From Trichuris trichiura (Eukaryota > Nematoda > Enoplea > Trichinellida > Trichuridae), in NCBI GenBank assembly GCA_037903355.1, contig JBAJFE010000023.1, positions 1,488,001 to 1,552,000 of the forward strand: DNA of 64,000 bases. The letters are read 5' to 3'. Below the pieces are notes generated by a model. It made no database searches and had not been told where the DNA came from. It saw only the letters and a list, made by a program, of their open reading frames with translations. Below, piece by piece: positions 34,566-46,777 of this stretch (the first letter of the stretch is position 1; each line of letters starts with the position of its first letter). The position numbers and the translations under genes are program-made.

Positions 34566-37500
34566 ATGAGTAACTCTTCCACTCCTGTATCGAATCACTT
34601 CCCGAGCTCACCTTCAGAATGGCAGCTCTACCTCGTTTTGCAAAGAGCAAACTTGTTGCAATACTACGACACGTTTATCAGTCAAGGTATGCTCCTTTTG
34701 CGCATTTCTTTATCGCTCCGCCGATGTGAGACAATAAGAGCTTTGTTAGTCGTTTAACTTTTAATTTATAAAAAGGTTAACTGTTGGTAGCTAAGTTGCT
34801 TGCAGTTGACTCTAAGGGAGCCGCATGGCGGTTCGTATTTTTGTTTCGGCAGAAGTTGATTGTTTTGCTTGTACTAAATGAGCTTGAGTTGACTTAGCGC
34901 GTAGCAGCTCAAAAGATTTTGGTCCCTTAGTCGAGATAGACGCTTACGTTTATTCCGGCGGCTATTTTCCGCAGTAGCAACCATAGTGTCCTTATAGGGC
35001 ATGAAATCTTGCGCGCGATGATTTTGTTTTCTTGCTTTCCGTTTAGTTCATTTCAAAGATGAGCAGCCAGCAGCGAACAGCGGCTAAGTCCTAAAGGAAT
35101 TTTCCACTGCGCAACTGACCAATAGGGAAAGGCCGTGCTTTGTTTTTCTTCAACACCGACTTTGCTCCATTGAGCGGGTCAGCTCCTTTGTCAATCGATA
35201 AGGTTTTGCAACTGCTTACTTTGAAGCTTTTGGCTCTGGACAAACAAGTAAAAGGTTTTCGATAGCTTCCGTACGCCTCCTGACCTCCGACTCACCCATA
35301 AATGGCTCTACTACTTTTGCCATTTCTTAGTGCTTCTCCAATTGTCATTGATTCTATATTTTTTTAAGGGAAAACTCGGAGACGAGGATATTAGGCTGAC
35401 ATTGTCTCGTCTATGCCCTTTACGAGCTGTAGGAATATATGGCTACGTTGCGTATAGACTTTTCTTAAAGTAGGCTTTGTTGAAACGTGAACGCTTGAAA
35501 TGTTGTTATAACTTTCTCTCCGCAAAATCCCTTATTACTTCCGGCAGTAAGAAGAGCTTAAGTTGAGCAGACCACTGATAGAAGCCCTATGAGCGTTCTC
35601 TTATGCCTACGTAGGTGGCGGTTAGCAGTTTGTAAGTTGTCGCTTCGAGGGCACAAGTTTTGCCTTTTTTGCTCTCTATTTCAAAATTGGAACTTTTATT
35701 TGCAAAACGGGAAAGGAAGCATTCCTTTTTTCGCCCAGTTTACGCGAGGCCATTTTATATTTGTTTTTTGCTTTGAGAACATTCGCTTTTTCTCTTTGTC
35801 TGCTTTACAGTGCGTAGGAGAAAGAGAGAACTAAAATTATGGATGTACAAGTTGAGCAGAGTCATGTCATGCTTACGCTCAGCTCGTGTTGGACAGCATC
35901 GCGGGGTTCTGACATCTATTTATGGAAAGCTAATTTACCCCCTTATGGGCAGACGCTTTCCTTCATACAGCACTTGCTGTATTCGTTGTGGTTAAATATG
36001 TAAATCAATGCAGTGTTTTCTTTTCAGAGTTTATCTCTAACTAGCGCTTTGTAGGTTGAATTGAAAAGAGAAAGCCAAAACTGTTCTGCCTTCCTTATAT
36101 GGCTTTTTTGTAGAGTCGGTCTTCAGCTCAATAAATGAGCTAGAGCTGAAGCACATTTTTTTGTTGTGCCCTCTTCCTGCTTTTAACAATTGCTTGTGCA
36201 GTTTTATTAATGTCTGTGGTATATCAATATTACGTATGCCTTCACTAACCATTTGCATATAATGCGTATGAATTATAGAACGAAAAATAATATTTACGCA
36301 GTTTGAGCCGCGTCTCGGCAGTGAAGGCTTTTATGACCTTGTTACCTACGCCCCCGCAAATTGTAAGTGGCGCCTCCTATGGTGCAAAGCTAGCTGTTGT
36401 TCTCAAGCTACCTTGTGGTTGACCTGCTTTTATATTTTTGCCTACACTGATCCATCCCACCCTAAGCCTAAGCCTAAGCTGAAGCCAATATGTACACAAA
36501 GTATACTCGGCAGAGTAGCGGGAAAAGCGTTCACTTTGCCTTGTAGATGTCGCCACTATATGCTTGCAGGGGCATAGGTTAGAAAACTCGATCTGATACT
36601 TAGGCGGTCTGCCGTTAAGCATTGCGTAGAACGCCTAAGTGATCTATGGAGTATTAAAGGTTACATGCGTTGCCTGAAGGTTTCCGGCACTCTAAGATAG
36701 CCTAGTCATTCTACATGATGCATAGTTCTAAAAAAATGCCTATAAACGTAGATGTGCTTCTTTTTAATACATGCGCGGATTAATATGCCACCATGGTTGA
36801 AGGATACTACATAATTGAGTAACTATTAAGTGTAAAGAAGGACGTGTAGTAGAGACGCCAGAAAAAGTAATAAGTAATGCAGAACGAGAAGACGGGCTAA
36901 CCGAGATGAATTGTGGAGATTGAATAAAAAAATCAATAAATGGGATATCCCGCCTTACGTATTCCTTTAGAGATTGTTTTTCTACTTGTTGCGAAAATAA
37001 CTCAATGTTTTTGTTCTCCTTTAAGACTGCCGTGAAGTTGGGAATAATTAATTTTTACTATGTTTATGTCAGTGTATAATTAACTTTTTTTAGGCTCCAT
37101 TCAACGACCTTGCAAAGGCTCTTATTCTTATTACGTATTCGTATGTCGGTTGATCGATTTCCTAATTGGTTCATTGATCTGTACGTCATTTGCGGGTTGA
37201 GGCGGTAATTGTTCATCTCGGCTAAGACATTGTCTGAATTATTAATATTTAACGTCATCGTCATCCACTGTCGGTCTTTCCTTAAAGACTAACTGTTTCG
37301 CCTTGTTTGGGTTAGCTTTTGGGCAACAGCATCTTAACTTCGCGCCTTTTCCGACCAGTGTTAGGCGGTAGTGAATTTTACGCGCGTTTTGGCAATATTT
37401 CTAATTTTCGCTTTCTAGAGGTACTATACCTGCCCGCGTCGCAGCGAGAACGTCTTTTATTCCAGCCAAGGCAAGATGATTTAGGCACTAAGCCAAAGGC

Positions 37501-39344
37501 GTTTTTACTTGTAAAATTTGCATATAGTAAAATAATATCCTAGCTAGAAGCAGTTTTAGTAAATATTAATACTCGCGTTTTCATTTCAAAACGATGCAGA
37601 AGTTGGGTGCTTTTTCGAAATGTTAATTGGATCTGTTGCTTTTTAGGGATATTTTTTACTTTAGTTTTATTTTATGAATGTTTTTATGCTAACTTATATA
37701 TACTTCTACTGCCGCATAGCTCACCATGCGCATTCCTATACAGCGTTGGAATATTATGATAAAACCAAGGTTTTATCATAATATTCCAACGCTGTATAGG
37801 CATGTGCATGGTGAGCTATGCGGCAATAGAAGTAGAAAGGTATATGGCCTATTGGAAATGTTGCGTTTAATTTTTCTTGTAGGCGGTGACGACGTGCAGC
37901 AACTACTTGAGGCAGGCGAAGAAGAGTTTTTAGAAATTATGGCTCTTGTCGGCATGGCTAGCAAACCGTTGCATGTTAGAAGATTGCAAAAAACCCTGCA
38001 GGTAGGAGGGTGAAGTGTTGTTTGCTTTGCGCCGGCAAAGCATTGTTTGCAGGAATACGGTTCGAATCCTACCACCTTCCAACTTGTGGCATTGCAAAAG
38101 TCGGGACTGGCCACAACTACCACTTCGGTTGCCCAGTTGATACAGAGTGCCGCCACTGTTGCTGCAGCGTCGATTTCCTTTTGCAATGCCCCCGCGGCTC
38201 TGCACCCTTTGCTGCCCATTGCGGCTCCGACTCAGTCGTCCGTTGGCCCTTGTTCCTCTGAGTCTCCTGGAATACTAAACACCCAAAGCAACGGTGCTGG
38301 TTCACTCTGGCACAGTAGCTTAGGCGACAATGCCGATTTTGCTTTCGTATGTTTTCTCTTTCCTTCTGTAAGAATAGCAAGTTTTCCCTTAGCGGCAAAA
38401 TCTTACGCGCATTTCGTTTTTTCCTTCCCATACGGAGTGATTTTTATTTTCGCAAGTATGAGCTTCAATATGCCGTTTTAGGATTCGTACAATTTTTCCG
38501 GTGCCTCGTCGACCCTTACCGAAGGTCAGGTGTATCGACTATCCGAATGCGCAACCGCGTTGGCCAAATCCTTGCCTGAATACGAACCAAAGATGATTCA
38601 AAATAAGAAGAAGATTGGTCGCGACCTTCTCAACGTGATGGAGATGCCCGATCATGCTCCCAATCGTTTGGGCGAATTTCGCAAGTATGCCGCCATATAC
38701 GGCCGCTTTGACGCTAAGCGAAAAGCGGATAAACCGCTTACCTTTCATGAGGTAATTCGCTACGACATTTTTTGACATGTTGTCTTCATGCCTTTCCTGG
38801 GTGACGTTTCCTTTCTTTAGGTATCTGTAAACGAAGCTGCAGCCCAAATATGCCTTCATCGACCCGCCTTGTTGACAAGACGTGATGAGCTGTTTCCATT
38901 AGCTAGACAGGTAGTCCGAGACGCTGGCTATAGCTACTTAAAAGCCGGTACAGCGTAAGTTACCATTGTCATTATTTGTTCGTATATATATATATATATG
39001 GGTTAGTTTTTCTTCTATATTTTTTTCGTTTCTAGTGGAAGGAGCGAAAGCGAAACTGACCTGATCAGCCTTGATATGAATCGAAAGCGGTCTACGCCTG
39101 CCGAATCTCTTAGCAGCGGTGGCGACAAGTCACCTGCTTCGTGCACCTCCAATTATAGTCAACCTTCGCCGTTGCCCAGTCAGGACAGCGCTGATCGACG
39201 CAGCGTTTCTCCATACCACAGGTTGCCAACTGTTATTCTATTTCCGCGAGCGTGCTGCGTCACTTCATCATAGTATCTCTGTTTCTCTTTCGAGCTCGCG
39301 GTTTAAGTTTAAAGCTTTATTTCTCCTCCCATAATAGGAAGTGA
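34566..39344 (+). CDS. NAB-family transcriptional co-repressor, 7 exons
   Basis: Homologue of vertebrate NAB1/NAB2 and C. elegans MAB-10, nuclear proteins that bind EGR-type zinc-finger factors and modulate their targets. Exons 34566-34686, 37883-38001, 38053-38346, 38482-38751, 38821-38954, 39036-39221 and 39338-39344, with GT/AG and matching phases, give 376 residues. The NCD1 domain spans residues 19-80: [20 protein letters not shown], then [20 protein letters not shown] and [20 protein letters not shown], nearly the vertebrate sequence. A Ser/Thr/Ala-rich linker (exon 3) follows. NCD2 spans about 187-311 ([53 protein letters not shown]). The tail is Ser/Pro-rich (residues 312-376). Intron 1 is 3,196 bp; the others are 51-135 bp. 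The last exon encodes only the end of one codon, one Lys and the stop, so the exact C-terminus is less certain. The N-terminal domain split by a large transposon-filled intron is notable. Confidence 0.93.
36320..36650. mobile_element. Family A element, copy A4, in NAB intron 1
   Basis: Left end near 36,362 (TGTAAGTGGCGCCTCCTATGG), right end near 36,543 (GTAGATGTCGCCACTATA), followed by the shared flank GCAGGGGCATAGG and a tail with CGCCTAAGTGATCTATGGAG. CCCTAAGCCTAAGCCTAAGC lies inside (36,462-36,482). Same family as A1-A3. Confidence 0.65.
37702..37833. repeat. Near-perfect palindrome, 65-66 bp arms, 2-base centre
   Basis: Left arm 37,702-37,766 and right arm 37,769-37,833 are reverse complements with three mismatches, separated only by AA at 37,767-37,768. 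It lies in NAB intron 1 and ends 49 bases before exon 2. The transcript would fold into one long hairpin. It has no obvious terminal motif shared with families A or B. Confidence 0.95.
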
Positions 39345-41300
39345 GATGGTTGCTCACATTTTCAAGCATTTCAATGCTATTTTGAGAATAGTGTAATGGT
39401 AAGGGAGATAACGCTTACTTCGTCAGCTTGTAGGTAAGCAGCCAGCAAAGCTTCCGAGCCTTTCGAGGAAGCGCTCTTCATCTGTTGCTATTCGTAGATT
39501 GCAAGTCTATCTCTTTCCGAAAGAGGTTGTCTTTTCTTCCCGCCATTTTTTCTTTCGTCATCATTCCATATTATAAGGTTCGATGCGGCTTCGGTGCTGT
39601 TTTGGTATTTTAATTGCTGCACGCCTAGCTTATTCCTTTGTTTTATTCAACCCTATTTCTTTTGTTACCATCGTTCGTGGAGAAAAAGCAAACTTTTCTG
39701 ACGCTTCAGCGGTCTGTTAACTTCCAGGCACCATTTCAAGCCTACAAGTCCTTACCAAGCAACGCGTCTCAGTAACATTGAATAATTCTTCGGCTTTAAA
39801 GTATTCGCGCGACCCGGCCGCTAAAAATCGCGGTATCGCTTCTAAACAACGCTTATGGCAACAGTCGTTTTACAAAAAGTAATCATCCTTTTTTTGGTGC
39901 GTTCCTAGTGGCGTACATGCATGCTTGAGTTAAAGGAATAAGGAATAGAACGCCCAAAAATTAAAAGAAACATGTATTAATGATTCAATCCCGAGTGTGT
40001 GTGTAAAGGAAATTTTTGAATGCATGTTAACCCGTAAAAAATGACGGGTAGGAAAAAAGGCAGCAGCCGGAAAGCTCAATCGGGTCGTGCTTCTTAGTTA
40101 CCCCATCAGGTTACTGTAAATTTGCCGACCATCCTGTTCCGTTCTAAGCCTAAGCCTAAGCCTAAACGTAAGGCTTATATTTTGACTTAGGCTAAGGTAT
40201 GAGCAGAAAAATTAACCTGCATGTACGCCAGTAAGCGTGGAACGGAATAAGTGCATGCTCGGTAAGAAGGAACCTGCATTTCTTAGACGGTCGGCGGCGG
40301 GAGACTAAGTGACAAAATTCGCTCAATTTTCTGAATGTTTCATTGTCCAAGGTGCCTCAGCGCAAATAAGTTTCCGGTAGTCGAGGTATTATTGTACATG
40401 ATGTTGAAAGTTGACTTACCAACAAAATGCAAAGGACTTTTAAGCGATTCCGCTCTTTAATGATTTGTAGTTATTTTCTATGGTATATCTTCATTTAACA
40501 ATTCGCAATAAGACTCTTATTAAGGGATGATTTGCTGCCTGATATTGCTGTTCCATTTTTCTTCATCAGCAGATCGTGCTAGATTTTGCTTATGCTTTAC
40601 AAAGTTTCCAACATTTACTTTCTTTCGAAGAAGTGTATCAGTAATACAGTTGATTACTTATGACAATGTCCAAGTCGCATTTGTCGCAAAATTCCCCCAT
40701 TATGCGTGTGATAGTGATGCGCAGGTACATCTTCAAATGGGTCAAATACCAATGAAAAACATTTTTGCTATTATTATTATTTTTTTTAAAATTCCGCGTA
40801 ACTTTTATTAGTGCTTTTACTGTTTATATCATCTTTTGATTTGTTCCCATAGTGACCTCAATTTGATGATTCAAGCAAATTTCAAAGCCAACTTTTCTCT
40901 CAGTTTTAAACGCAGTCGCCGTCGATATATGGATGCTCATTTTCGCGAACGTTAATATTTAATTTTTTTGCATTTAACAAAGCTTGAATGACAACGAATT
41001 TTGTCTTCGAAAATTCAACCGCCTTTCGGGACGCGTCACTCTTTTTGTTCCTTATCCGTTTTTTTCTTTCTATTTTACTTTTCTTTTCTCTAACGTTTAC
41101 TGTTCGTTTTTTCAGTTTCCTAGATTAGCGCGGATGAAACAGCGGAGCAGCTTTTTTACAAATTCTACTTTTCTTCCAGTAGGCCCTATTATATCCAACG
41201 ATTTATGTTTTATTAAATTCCAAAGCTCTATTTCTTTCTTAATTACGGAACTTACAATCATAATCGCGATTTGCCAAACGTGATTTTCTAAGACTTGACC
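39345..41300. other. Downstream of NAB; no gene assigned
   Basis: AT-rich. An AATAAA-like signal is not obvious close to the stop codon. Around 40,143-40,195 a telomere-type array (TAAGCCTAAGCCTAAGCC) and an inverted TTAGGCTAAGG lie near GGAACCTGCATTTC, a motif also found at 53,207 and 63,222, suggesting a further repeat family. No protein is recognised. Confidence 0.45.
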
Positions 41301-41311
41301 GTCCGCAAGCA

Positions 41312-41801
41312 AGTTTCTTCCGTCAGTTTGCTCGTTGCAATTGCAGCAGTTCGGAGGTAAAAAGACGCCGCCGCATCGACGACATCAGCTTGGAATTGAG
41401 CAGCATTTTGCAAGAGCAGGAAAGCTACAAGCACCGCGTTGACGAAGCGCAGGACTTGGACGAATTGCACGCGATTCAACGCGAATTGCAACGGCTGACC
41501 CAAAGGCAGTTGGAGTTGACCGACGAACAGGCTGAACTGACCATGTACTGTTCCGTCAGGGAAAGGCAAATGGACGAATATGTTGGGCTAACAAGTGGCC
41601 ATCTACGTATTTTGTTCTTGCAGAACAGCGGTCAAGGAAGAACCGTATGTTGAAGTGGAAACAAGCGAGGCAGAGGATGCCCAGCCGACGGTCGAGGAAG
41701 CGTCAAGTTCCTTGGAGCCAGAAGACGATACGTCAAAGACCCCGGAACAGCAGGAGCCCGGCTGTCCGTCGGAATCATCATCATCTGGCCAGTTCATCTG
41801 A
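41312..41801 (+). CDS. Coiled-coil protein with acidic tail, 3' exons, unassigned
   Basis: An open frame contains VKRRRRIDDISLELSSILQE, then a heptad-rich helix (DELHAIQRELQRLTQRQLEL, about 41,455-41,520). A second exon after the acceptor TTTGTTCTTGCAG (ending about 41,623) reads AVKEEPYVEVETSEAEDAQP and continues with Ser, Glu and Pro to SSSSGQFI and a stop at 41,799-41,801. The junction is uncertain: the donor that best fits the phase is GTACTG near 41,543, while another (GTTGGG near 41,581) breaks the frame. No family is recognised. The 5' end is unknown. Confidence 0.45.
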
Positions 41802-44550
41802 CTATCAGATATATAGATGTATATTTTTATTTATGTATGTATATATATTGGCCACTTTCGCTCCCAGGCACCATTCCACAATGTCCACCTGGCAAGCTTG
41901 TCTCCAATGGATTCATTCGATTGGTAACCAATTAGGATAGATTCGTTTGATCATCTCCAGTCGAAGGGGAGCTCCTTCCGGTCTTTTCTGTTGCTCCTTG
42001 CTGCATCGACAGCTCGATGCCCATTCCCAAAAATGTATACACGCTGGTCAAGTCGGACAGAATGCTTTCTAAAAGCGTGCAGCCACTGCACATGTTCGAC
42101 TCTAATTGTTGACCATCAACGGACGACGTCTGTGTGTACAGCTTTAGCTTCCATTTGCTCTCTTTTTCTTTTTTGTGATGATGACGATGATTTCCGCCGC
42201 TGTATGTGGTCGTTTTTTCAGCACTTCATTGAAGTGCTGCTGATTTCCGCTCTTTCATCTGGTCGCTTCACCCTCTCTGTCCCGATCATCCCCGCCCCCA
42301 CCTTATCGATGCGTTTGAGATACTCGGTGCGTGCTAGCTTAACGTTTTTTGTCCATTTTCCTTTTCATGTTGTCACCTCGAAGCGGGAGGACTCTAAAAA
42401 GCACAAAACAAAGAAAAAATATTTCCAACGAGAGCTCGGCTGCATAGCGTTCTCTCAAGCCTAGTCTCCTTTTGTTTTATTGGTCGTCTTTTTCGTTCGA
42501 CACTTTGTCCGTCCCGACACTTTCAAACTGCTGACGCTGACTTTCGGAACAGTGTTGCCCGTTACGACGTTGTCGCAGGCGTACAATTCCGCTTGTACAG
42601 CCAAAGAAGGCCACTGGACCATGTCAACTTTTTGTCCACTGACTCCCGCGACGCGAAACGCGATGTAATGCACCCAAAGGGCGCTGCCGGCGGCTTGTCG
42701 GTTGTTGTGCCGTTGTTGTTTCTTTGGTTGTCTGATTTCATCTCGGTGAAGTGTTTGCCGTCACTTGCTACAGCGCCAAAGTTTGGCTTCTGGACGTGCC
42801 CCTTTAAAGTGGTGCACTTCGAGTTGCAATTCTTTTTCTTCTTCTTATTTTTCTCCTTTTGTACATGCTAGCATTAAATTACTTTTCCTTTGGTAACGCT
42901 TGCGACTTTGTGCTGCTAACATCAGCTAGCAAAGTGTTGTCCATTGAATTTTTGGGCTTAAATATTCCCCATTCTTTCTTCAGCAGTATTGCGCCTTTCG
43001 CGTTTTGTATGTGTTGACAACAATATGCAAATTGATTAGTTGTTCTTTCTTCTTGCTTCTGCTATCGCTGCAAGCCAGTTCTGCTTCCAACAACGTAAGC
43101 TGCCGGATACGATGCTAAGAAGGTATGTACAAAAAACGACATTGTAATTAGCCTGTTTGTCAGACGACCAATATGTTAAGATCAGTTGTAAAATTCTCTG
43201 TTTTCAAAATGCACAGATTTTCTGTGGTCACAACTATATCCAAGAACACAATTATAAGCGCTAGTATTATTCTATAAATGTATTGTGGGCTTTAATGAAA
43301 AGATAGATGCATGTTTCAAAGAATGCAACCGTTAACGTTAAGCTTCAAAGCTGGTGACTTTAAATTTAGGTGAAAGTCTTAATGACATCATAACTTCGCA
43401 GGTCCACATTCCCATTAATGGTTTTTCTTTAGACCTTGTTGGATTGGAGTCGCTTAGTTTTGCAATATGGCTTTTTTCTTCTTAAACAGATTTCCGTTTT
43501 TTACATCTATATAAATGTCAAATGATGTGACAGTAATCGTGGCGCAGTAATCTTTTTTGGACAAACGATTAATGATTCCGAGAATGTATGAATTGCGTAC
43601 TTACAATTTTTACTTAATAAGCGAACGTTGCTAGCAAGATGTAGAACGGTATAGCTTTACATACTTCTCTTACGACAGATTCAAGTTTGAGCTTAGCTGC
43701 CGATGTGCTAAAGAAATTTCCTGCCACCGAATTTTGCAGTATTTCATATATAAAACGAAGCACATTGCCATTTAGAGTATGTAACAGAGGGCACAGAATG
43801 AAAACACCTGTCGACATTCCAGTTGCTTTATTCCTATGAACTTCATCCTTTTCTTTTTTATTTTCTTTGTAACAGGTTTGATAATTTAATTTTCTAAAAC
43901 TTTTCGCGAATTTTTGACTCGTCAATGATCAGCGGGTCAAAATTCCCTGAAAAACTAGAAGAACTTCATTCTTTTTCTATGTTTTCACTCCTATTGACAG
44001 ATGAACGCTAATATTGTTATCTGCAGTATGCTTTTTTTATTTTAAAAAAATCCTACGTATTGTTTAAGTAGGTCAGTTTTATTTTCAAGAGAAGACTTGT
44101 GTGCAGTAGACGAGTTTATCTTCTGCTTGCACCTAATGTAGGCATAATATGCAAATGAGTTATGCAAGGTAGTCAGCTTTGGACTTGTTTCATAAAAAGC
44201 GCATGGCTTTGCTCACCTTAAAAAGATAACAGAACAAAGCAGCATATGAACAGTGTGAAAGCCAATATTCCGCGCGCTCAGGCTTCTCGCTGCCCCTGAT
44301 TTGATCATACCCATTCTGATGATAGGTGAAGGGGCGTCGCCTGAAAACTCAGAAGCTTTTTGAAAACATTTCAACCCGTGTTCATTCGTAAGTAAAACGT
44401 TTACTCAACGAAAGTCTATGTTCAACTCTTTGACCTGTAGTAGTAAAAGAAGCTTAAATGGGATTATGTACGGAGGCAATCATTACCATGGTCTTTTAAG
44501 AAATTCACATAGGTTTAGAAGCATACTAACATTGCCAAACTGTATGAAAA
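41802..44550. other. No gene assigned; two exon-like pieces
   Basis: A minus-strand frame at 42,461-42,673 (VDMVQWPSLAVQAELYACDN) and another at 43,614-43,925 (LHTLNGNVLRFIYEILQNSV, then FFSTSAAKLKLESVV) look coding by composition, and the second is preceded by an acceptor-like CGACAG. Neither shows a domain I can name. A short perfect hairpin, CAGCACTTCA with TGAAGTGCTG, lies at 42,219-42,239. Confidence 0.35.
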
Positions 44551-45458
44551 AGTCGTAAGAAGTTTGAATAGGTCAAAATCACTATTCAGTTAAAATCTGC
44601 AGAGAGCTGCTGCAGCTCACTTGACGGAAATTTTGAATATGCAAATGTGTGAATGACACCATGGTAAAAAATGACTCGATCAAAGATTAGAATAGGTCCA
44701 AAATGTAATGTTCGCTTCAATGGCACATTTGTACGTCTAACTGGAAAGTAAGGAAGAAATTTTATTTGTAAAAGTATTGCTGCGCAGCAGGCCAAATGCC
44801 GTGTACTGACCTGTTCTGCACTTCGAGTCATTTGTTGTTTAGCATAGTTTAACGAACTTGTTCACAGTTTTGACCTATTGGAATGTATCCTGCTCATCTT
44901 TAGCTAATGATCTTTTAAGTGACATAAAATCATCGAGATCTTCGCTTTCAAGCTTTCATACGCCGCTTTATTAATGAGAATGAGTAAAAACGTCACTACT
45001 TATGAAAGTGGTTTGCAAAGCTGACATGCAGTTTTTATTTCAAACTTCCCATGAAAGCGTCATGAAGGAGAAGTGGTAAAAATAGAAAGATGGACTTACT
45101 AAGGTCTGTAATCTTCATTCTGCGAAAGTAACAATTCCTAGAAGCATTGTCGTTTCTACTTTAAGGGCTGAGAAAAATTTTTGCCAGCGTTGACCAGCGC
45201 GTCCAAAAAAAACGTTGCAGAATAATATAAGGTTTAATACCAAACTAAATAGTACCCCAATGAGTGCATATTCAATTTCATGTTCCTATACGGCAAAGTA
45301 ATGTTATAGTTTGCAAAAGATATTGTCAGTCTTCCCGCAATCCATCTCTATCACTGCTACGGCTGCTCTCCCAACGTTGCATAGAAATAGCACATAAGAT
45401 AAATACTAAATGTGTTGGGATACGCCTGCAAACGTCCGTAGTTTTCTCCTTGTCGCTT

Positions 45459-46024
45459 TCATTTTCTGCCGCGTCGTCTGTGGCGTTTCTTCTTAGAAGC
45501 ACCACTACCGCCACCAGATTCCTTAAGCGTTTTTTCATTATCTGTCGTAGTCTTCTCTTGGCATTTCTCATCATTAGAAGAAGATGGCTTGCTGGAAAAA
45601 CGTAATTGCAATGCAACGTACTTGCGCTTGAGTTTATTTAAATACAGCAGCAACCTCTGAGCATGACGGCTCACCTTAAACGACATGCCTTTTCGCTCTC
45701 TGAACATACCTTCGGTAAATCAGTTGAATCATTATCCTGAAAATCATTTCTTTAACTTTATTTTTTCAAGGAACAAAAGCTAATCAACGCCGGCGAGGCT
45801 GATGCATTAAACAAACAATTTACCGCAATGGAAAGACGGTTTTCTGAGAGCCACTTCACGTGTTCACTCAATTCTTCCTCTTTAAATATGCGTTTCAGCG
45901 TGGCTAAAACAAACCGTGACAGGTTAAAATTTTAAAACCGCCCATGACATTTACCCTTTGCGAAGAACAGTTTCTCAATTACCCACTGGGCGTGATAACG
46001 CAGCTCGCTGTAGCATAGTCTACG
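45459..46024 (-). CDS. Gene M2, unassigned small basic protein, 3' exons (copy 1)
   Basis: Four consecutive minus-strand exons with GT/AG sites and matching phases: 46024-45955 (RRLCYSELRYHAQWVIEKLF), 45903-45824 (TLKRIFKEEELSEHVKWLSE), 45736-45710 (DNDSTDLPK) and 45656-45459, ending in a stop. The last exon starts RLLLYLNKLKRKYVALQLRF and ends with a very basic tail (SKKKRHRRRGRK) after a Gly-rich link. The start is unclear: an upstream exon ending at 46,117 is open in two frames. The basic tail resembles a nuclear signal or nucleic-acid-binding tail; this is inference only. No family is recognised. The duplicate at 57,682-58,247 has lost one splice donor. Confidence 0.6.
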
Positions 46025-46777
46025 CTGAAAAAGTGATAGCCTACCACGTAGACTGCGTAAACGGATACAAAATGCATTCAAAACGTTTTGCTTTCACATC
46101 AATACATTGTAGTTACCGCGACGGGTATTGAACTTCGCAATTCTGCTAAAAAGCAACCAACTGGCGGTAATAATGTTGCGATAGGTGGCGCCCATGTCGT
46201 TGTAGGTTGTTGCTCCTACCGGACTGGCTGGGATTGCCCTCATTGCCCTTTCACAGGACCTTCTTAATAATGCGCTTTAAGCTTTAGGGAAGCTGGAGAA
46301 CGATTAAATCGAAGCCCAGTTGCTTGTCACGCGTTAAAACGCAATCATTCTCTATTTTTCGTTTAGTCTCAGGGGCCATATGATCACTGTTAGCAACATG
46401 GCACAAATGTTTGCAATGGCATTTAATCTACACCGAAGTCTCACTTAATCTGTAACAGAGCCATGGCCGGTGGTTCCCAGGACGGAACGATAGAGTGCTT
46501 TTTGAAGCCTCTGATATTTCCTAGGCATTGTTATCTTCAAGCTTTAATGGTTCTGTTTTTCCCAAAGACCTTATCATCCCCTGACTCCAGCAAAGCTTTT
46601 ATGTGTCCCTTGCTTTTCCAGGGCCTCTTCTAAAGCTCTGCGCTTTCTTAGAAAACACTGCGTCATAGCAACATGCATATGCGACGTGAGCACCACCTAT
46701 TGCAACATTATTATCATCAATGCGGTCGTATTGAGAAAAGCCTTCCCAACAAGGACAGTAACTTGCACTATAGAAAT

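Noticed and set aside
38002..38075. tRNA-like segment with GGTTCGAATCC and a 7-bp closing stem (GGTAGGA with TCCTACC)
   Set aside because: No A box or cloverleaf D and anticodon arms; the B-box-like bases encode conserved-frame NAB residues in exon 3 and the stem includes the intron donor. Chance is more likely.
45264..45605. 113-codon plus-strand frame present in both duplication copies
   Set aside because: It is antisense to the well-supported last exon of gene M2; conservation follows from that exon.
46025..46052. 8-base micro-exon in gene M2 (46,052-46,045)
   Set aside because: It would fix the phase to an upstream frame, but needs a 20-base intron, below the size nematode splicing normally handles. 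An alternative upstream frame joins without it.
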